A DNA stretch of 64,000 nt from Microcella alkalica (GTDB lineage Bacteria > Actinomycetota > Actinomycetes > Actinomycetales > Microbacteriaceae), in contig NZ_JACGWX010000001.1 of the NCBI RefSeq assembly GCF_014137945.1, forward strand, positions 620,001 through 684,000, given 5' to 3'. The translations under genes and the position numbers were made by a program. The notes under the pieces were generated by a model, which did no database searches, had not been told where the DNA came from, and saw only the letters and a program-made list of their open reading frames with translations. This document shows positions 60,467 to 64,000 of this stretch, one piece after another (position 1 is the first letter of the stretch; every line of letters starts with the position of its first letter).

Positions 60467-61626
60467 CACACGCCCCCGCATACCTCGTACTCGAGGACGG
60501 CACCCGCTACCGGGGCCGCGCGTACGGCGCTCGAGGCCGCGCACTCGGCGAGGCCGTCTTCGCGACGGCCATGAGCGGGTACCAGGAGACCCTGACCGAC
60601 CCGAGCTACGCCGGTCAGATCGTCGTGCAGACCGCCCCGCACATCGGCAACACCGGCATGAACGACGAGGACCCGGAGAGCCGCCGCATCTGGGTCGACG
60701 GCTACGTCGTGCGCGACCCCTCTCGCATCGTCTCGAACCACCGCGCCGTGCGGAGCCTCGACGACGAGCTCGAGGCCCAGGGCATCATCGGCATCAGCAA
60801 CATCGACACGCGCGCGCTCACGCGCCGGCTGCGGGATGCGGGCGTCATGCGCGCCGGAATCTTCTCGGGCGACGACGCGGCCCTCGATCCCGACACGCAG
60901 CTCGCGGAGGTCCGCGCGAGCGCGGGGATGAGCGGCCGCAACCTGTCCGCCGAGGTCTCGGTCTCCGAGACCCAGGTGGTCCCGGCCGTCGGCGAGAGCA
61001 TCGGGCGCCTCGCGGTCCTCGACCTCGGCGTGAAGGCATCGACGCTGCGCCACCTCGCCGAGCGGGGCTTCGAGGTGCACGTGCTGCCCCAGTCGACAAC
61101 GATCGACGAGCTGCGCGCGCTCGACCCGGTCGCGGTGTTCTACTCCAACGGTCCGGGCGACCCGGCCGCGAGCGACGCCCACGTCAGCCTGCTCCAGGAC
61201 GTCCTGAAGGACGGCACGCCCTTCTTCGGCATCTGCTTCGGCAACCAGCTCCTGGGGCGCGCGCTCGGCTTCGGCACCTACAAGCTGCCCTTCGGCCACC
61301 GCGGGATCAACCAGCCGGTGCTCGACAAGCTGACGGGTCGCGTCGAGATCACCGCCCAGAACCACGGTTTCGCCGTCGACGCGCCCGTCGAGGGAGTCAT
61401 CGACAGCCCCGCGGGGTTCGGCCGTGTCGAGGTCAGCCACGTCGGCCTCAACGACCAGGTCGTCGAGGGCCTGCGAGCGCTCGACATCCCCGCCTTCTCG
61501 GTGCAGTACCACCCCGAGGCGGCCGCCGGCCCGCACGACTCCACCTACCTCTTCGACCGCTTCCGCGAGGTCGTGCTCGAGCACGTCGGCCGCACGGCGG
61601 AGCGCGACGACCAGAAGGACGCCTGA
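60463..61626 (+). CDS. carA: carbamoyl-phosphate synthase small (glutaminase) subunit
   Basis: 387 residues. Class I amidotransferase: N-terminal [20 protein letters not shown], nucleophile Cys in [16 protein letters not shown], and His-x-Glu in [11 protein letters not shown]. Supplies ammonia to CarB. GTG start overlapping the previous gene by 4 bp. Confidence 0.96.
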   Translation: MTHAPAYLVLEDGTRYRGRAYGARGRALGEAVFATAMSGYQETLTDPSYAGQIVVQTAPHIGNTGMNDEDPESRRIWVDGYVVRDPSRIVSNHRAVRSLDDELEAQGIIGISNIDTRALTRRLRDAGVMRAGIFSGDDAALDPDTQLAEVRASAGMSGRNLSAEVSVSETQVVPAVGESIGRLAVLDLGVKASTLRHLAERGFEVHVLPQSTTIDELRALDPVAVFYSNGPGDPAASDAHVSLLQDVLKDGTPFFGICFGNQLLGRALGFGTYKLPFGHRGINQPVLDKLTGRVEITAQNHGFAVDAPVEGVIDSPAGFGRVEVSHVGLNDQVVEGLRALDIPAFSVQYHPEAAAGPHDSTYLFDRFREVVLEHVGRTAERDDQKDA

Positions 61627-61629
61627 CCC

Positions 61630-64000
61630 ATGCCCAAGCGCGACGACATCAACTCCGTGCTCGTGATCGGCTCAGGGCCGATCGTCATCGGCCAGGCGGC
61701 CGAGTTCGACTACTCCGGAACCCAGGCCTGCCGCGTGCTGCGCGCCGAGGGCATCCGCGTCATCCTCGTCAACTCCAACCCGGCGACGATCATGACCGAT
61801 CCGGACTTCGCCGACGCGACCTACATCGAGCCGATCACGCCCGAGGTCATCGAGGCGATCATCGTGAAGGAGAAGCCCGATGCGGTGTTGCCGACCCTCG
61901 GCGGCCAGACGGCCCTCAACGCCGCGATCGCTCTCCACGACCGCGGGATCCTGGAGAAGTACGGCGTCGAACTCATCGGCGCCTCGTTCGACGCCATCCA
62001 CAAGGCGGAGGACCGCCAGCTCTTCAAGCAGCTCGTCCTCGACGCGGGGGCGGATGTCGCCCGCAGCCACATCGCGCACACCGTCCAGGAGGCCGTCGGC
62101 TTCGCCGAGGACCTAGGCTACCCGCTCGTGATCCGCCCCTCCTTCACGATGGGCGGGCTCGGCTCGGGCTTCGCATACGACCGCGAGCAGCTCGAGCGGA
62201 TGGTCGCCGACGGGCTCCACCAGTCGCCGACGACCGAGGTCCTCCTCGAGGAGTCGATCCTGGGCTGGAAGGAGTACGAGCTCGAGCTCATGCGCGACCA
62301 TGCCGACAACACCGTCGTCGTCTGCTCGATCGAGAACGTCGACCCGGTCGGGGTGCACACGGGCGACTCGATCACCGTCGCCCCCGCGCTGACGCTCACC
62401 GACCGCGAGTACCAGAAGCTCCGCGACATCGGCATCCGCATCATCCGCGACGTCGGCGTCGACACCGGCGGCTGCAACGTGCAGTTCGCCGTCGACCCCG
62501 CGACCGGGCGGGTCATCGTCATCGAGATGAACCCGCGCGTGTCGCGGTCGAGCGCGCTCGCCTCGAAGGCGACGGGGTTCCCGATCGCGAAGATCGCCGC
62601 GAAGCTCGCGATCGGCTACCGCCTCGACGAGATCCCCAACGACATCACGAAGGTCACCCCGGCGAGCTTCGAGCCGACGCTCGACTACGTCGTGGTGAAG
62701 GTTCCGCGCTTCGCGTTCGAGAAGTTCCCGGGCGCCGATGCGGGCCTCACGACGACCATGAAGTCGGTCGGCGAGGCCATGGCGATCGGCCGCAACTACG
62801 CGACCGCCCTCCAAAAGGCGCTCCGCTCGCTCGAGAAGCGCGGAAGCAGCTTCCACTGGGCGGGCGAGCCCGGAGACAAGGACGAGCTGCTCGCGATCGC
62901 CGCGACGCCGACCGATGGCCGAATCGTCACGGTTCAGCAGGCGCTACGCGCCGGAGCGACCATCGACGAGGTGTTCCAGGCGACCGGCATCGACCCGTGG
63001 TTCGTCGACCAGATCGTCGCGATCAACGAGCTCGCCGACGTGGTCCGCACCGCCGACGCCCTCGACCCCGAGCTCATGCGCGAGGCCAAGGAGCAGGGCT
63101 TCAGCGACGCCCAGCTCGCCGAGCTGCGCGGGCTGACGGAGCGCGACATCCGCGCCATCCGGCACGCGAGCGGGCTGCGCCCCGTGTTCAAGACGGTCGA
63201 CACCTGCGCGGGCGAGTTTCCCGCCCTCACGCCGTACCACTACTCGAGCTACGACGAGGAGACCGAGGTCGCGCCGAGCGACGCCCGCAAGGTCGTCATC
63301 CTCGGCTCAGGCCCAAACCGCATCGGTCAGGGCATCGAGTTCGACTACTCGTGCGTGCACGCGAGCTTCGCGCTGCGCGACGCGGGCTTCGAGACGATCA
63401 TGATCAACTGCAACCCCGAGACCGTCTCGACCGACTACGACACCTCCGACCGCCTCTACTTCGAGCCGCTCGCGCTCGAGGACGTCCTCGAGGTCATCCA
63501 CGCGGAATCGCAGAGCGGCGAGCTCGTCGGCGTCATCGTCCAGCTCGGGGGCCAGACGGCTCTCGGCCTCGCGCACGGCCTCGCCGACGCGGGCATCCCG
63601 ATCCTCGGCACGAGCCCCGACGCGATCGACCTCGCGGAGGAGCGCGGAGCCTTCTCGCGCATCCTCGACGAGGCGGGGCTCATCGCGCCCCGCAACGGCA
63701 CGGCGATCGACGTCGACTCCGCCGTCGCGGTCGCCGAGCAGATCGGCTACCCCGTGCTCGTCCGCCCGAGCTTCGTGCTGGGAGGCCGCGGCATGGAGAT
63801 CGTGTACGACAGCGGGTCGCTCGTCGACTACTTCGATCGCGTGAGGGATCAGGCCATCATCGGCCCCGGGATGCCCCTGCTCGTCGACCGCTTCCTGGAC
63901 GACGCAGTCGAGATCGACGTCGACGCGATCTTCGACGGCGAGCGGCTCTACGTGGGCGGGGTCATGGAGCACATCGAGGAGGCCGGCGTGCACTCCGGCG
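61630..64000 (+). CDS. carB: carbamoyl-phosphate synthase large subunit (right-truncated by window)
   Basis: The first 790 codons of an expected 1,080-1,110. [20 protein letters not shown] opens the first preATP-grasp domain, followed by the first ATP-grasp ([40 protein letters not shown]), the oligomerisation domain, and the second copy ([38 protein letters not shown]). The frame is open to the window end, without a stop. Starts 3 bp after carA. Confidence 0.96.
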   Translation, partial: MPKRDDINSVLVIGSGPIVIGQAAEFDYSGTQACRVLRAEGIRVILVNSNPATIMTDPDFADATYIEPITPEVIEAIIVKEKPDAVLPTLGGQTALNAAIALHDRGILEKYGVELIGASFDAIHKAEDRQLFKQLVLDAGADVARSHIAHTVQEAVGFAEDLGYPLVIRPSFTMGGLGSGFAYDREQLERMVADGLHQSPTTEVLLEESILGWKEYELELMRDHADNTVVVCSIENVDPVGVHTGDSITVAPALTLTDREYQKLRDIGIRIIRDVGVDTGGCNVQFAVDPATGRVIVIEMNPRVSRSSALASKATGFPIAKIAAKLAIGYRLDEIPNDITKVTPASFEPTLDYVVVKVPRFAFEKFPGADAGLTTTMKSVGEAMAIGRNYATALQKALRSLEKRGSSFHWAGEPGDKDELLAIAATPTDGRIVTVQQALRAGATIDEVFQATGIDPWFVDQIVAINELADVVRTADALDPELMREAKEQGFSDAQLAELRGLTERDIRAIRHASGLRPVFKTVDTCAGEFPALTPYHYSSYDEETEVAPSDARKVVILGSGPNRIGQGIEFDYSCVHASFALRDAGFETIMINCNPETVSTDYDTSDRLYFEPLALEDVLEVIHAESQSGELVGVIVQLGGQTALGLAHGLADAGIPILGTSPDAIDLAEERGAFSRILDEAGLIAPRNGTAIDVDSAVAVAEQIGYPVLVRPSFVLGGRGMEIVYDSGSLVDYFDRVRDQAIIGPGMPLLVDRFLDDAVEIDVDAIFDGERLYVGGVMEHIEEAGVHSG

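Overview
The window is a high-GC actinobacterial chromosome segment, most likely from the family Microbacteriaceae. This rests on the strong GC bias, frequent GTG starts, GTGA/ATGA stop-start overlaps, recurrent TAG(A/G)CT-like -10 elements, and actinobacterial gene orders: DUF3000-rnd-fadA-fadB, yebC-ruvCAB-yajC-secDF-rel, mltG-aroECKBQ-efp-nusB, and pyrR-pyrB-pyrC-(PH-like protein)-carAB. The assignment is inferred from gene content; no marker search could be run.

Region by region. 1-11.3 kb: the 3' end of dxs, a reductase with an apparent internal deletion, a beta-oxidation operon (fadA, fadB) behind DUF3000 and RNase D, an alpha/beta hydrolase, and a sulfurtransferase-sufE-reductase run, then zapE. 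11.3-15.4 kb: nhaA, an ammonium transporter with GlnR-like boxes upstream, and a second gene that looks like a decayed copy of that transporter. 15.4-15.95 kb: four tRNA genes (Val-CAC, Gly-GCC, Cys-GCA, Val-GAC).

15.9-25.4 kb: a mobile island of about 9.5 kb integrated in the 3' end of tRNA-Val(GAC). A perfect 21-bp direct repeat marks the two ends and tandem CGTGCAA motifs near each end resemble integrase arm sites. Inside are a tyrosine integrase, a leftward operon of small overlapping genes (an excisionase-like HTH protein, unknowns, an AAA ATPase, a WhiB-like regulator, a CxxC mini-protein, coiled-coil and HTH proteins), and a non-coding region with two perfect DnaA boxes. No capsid, terminase or conjugation gene is visible. 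A GNAT-like gene with a small partner sits next to the left end as possible cargo. An IS21 remnant carrying an IS3-like element has truncated the genes on both sides of it.

25.4-43.2 kb: housekeeping genes: thrS-HIT-pdxST, yebC-ruvCAB, yajC-secDF, rel, a DUF349 protein, a cyclophilin-type isomerase and rarA. 43.2-54.1 kb: rpsD, alaS, ruvX, mltG, the shikimate pathway genes aroE-C-K-B-Q, efp and nusB. 54.1-57.0 kb: a sulfonate/taurine-type ABC cassette that separates nusB from the pyrimidine operon. 57.0-64 kb: the pyr operon, preceded by a PyrR-binding RNA hairpin; carB runs off the right edge.
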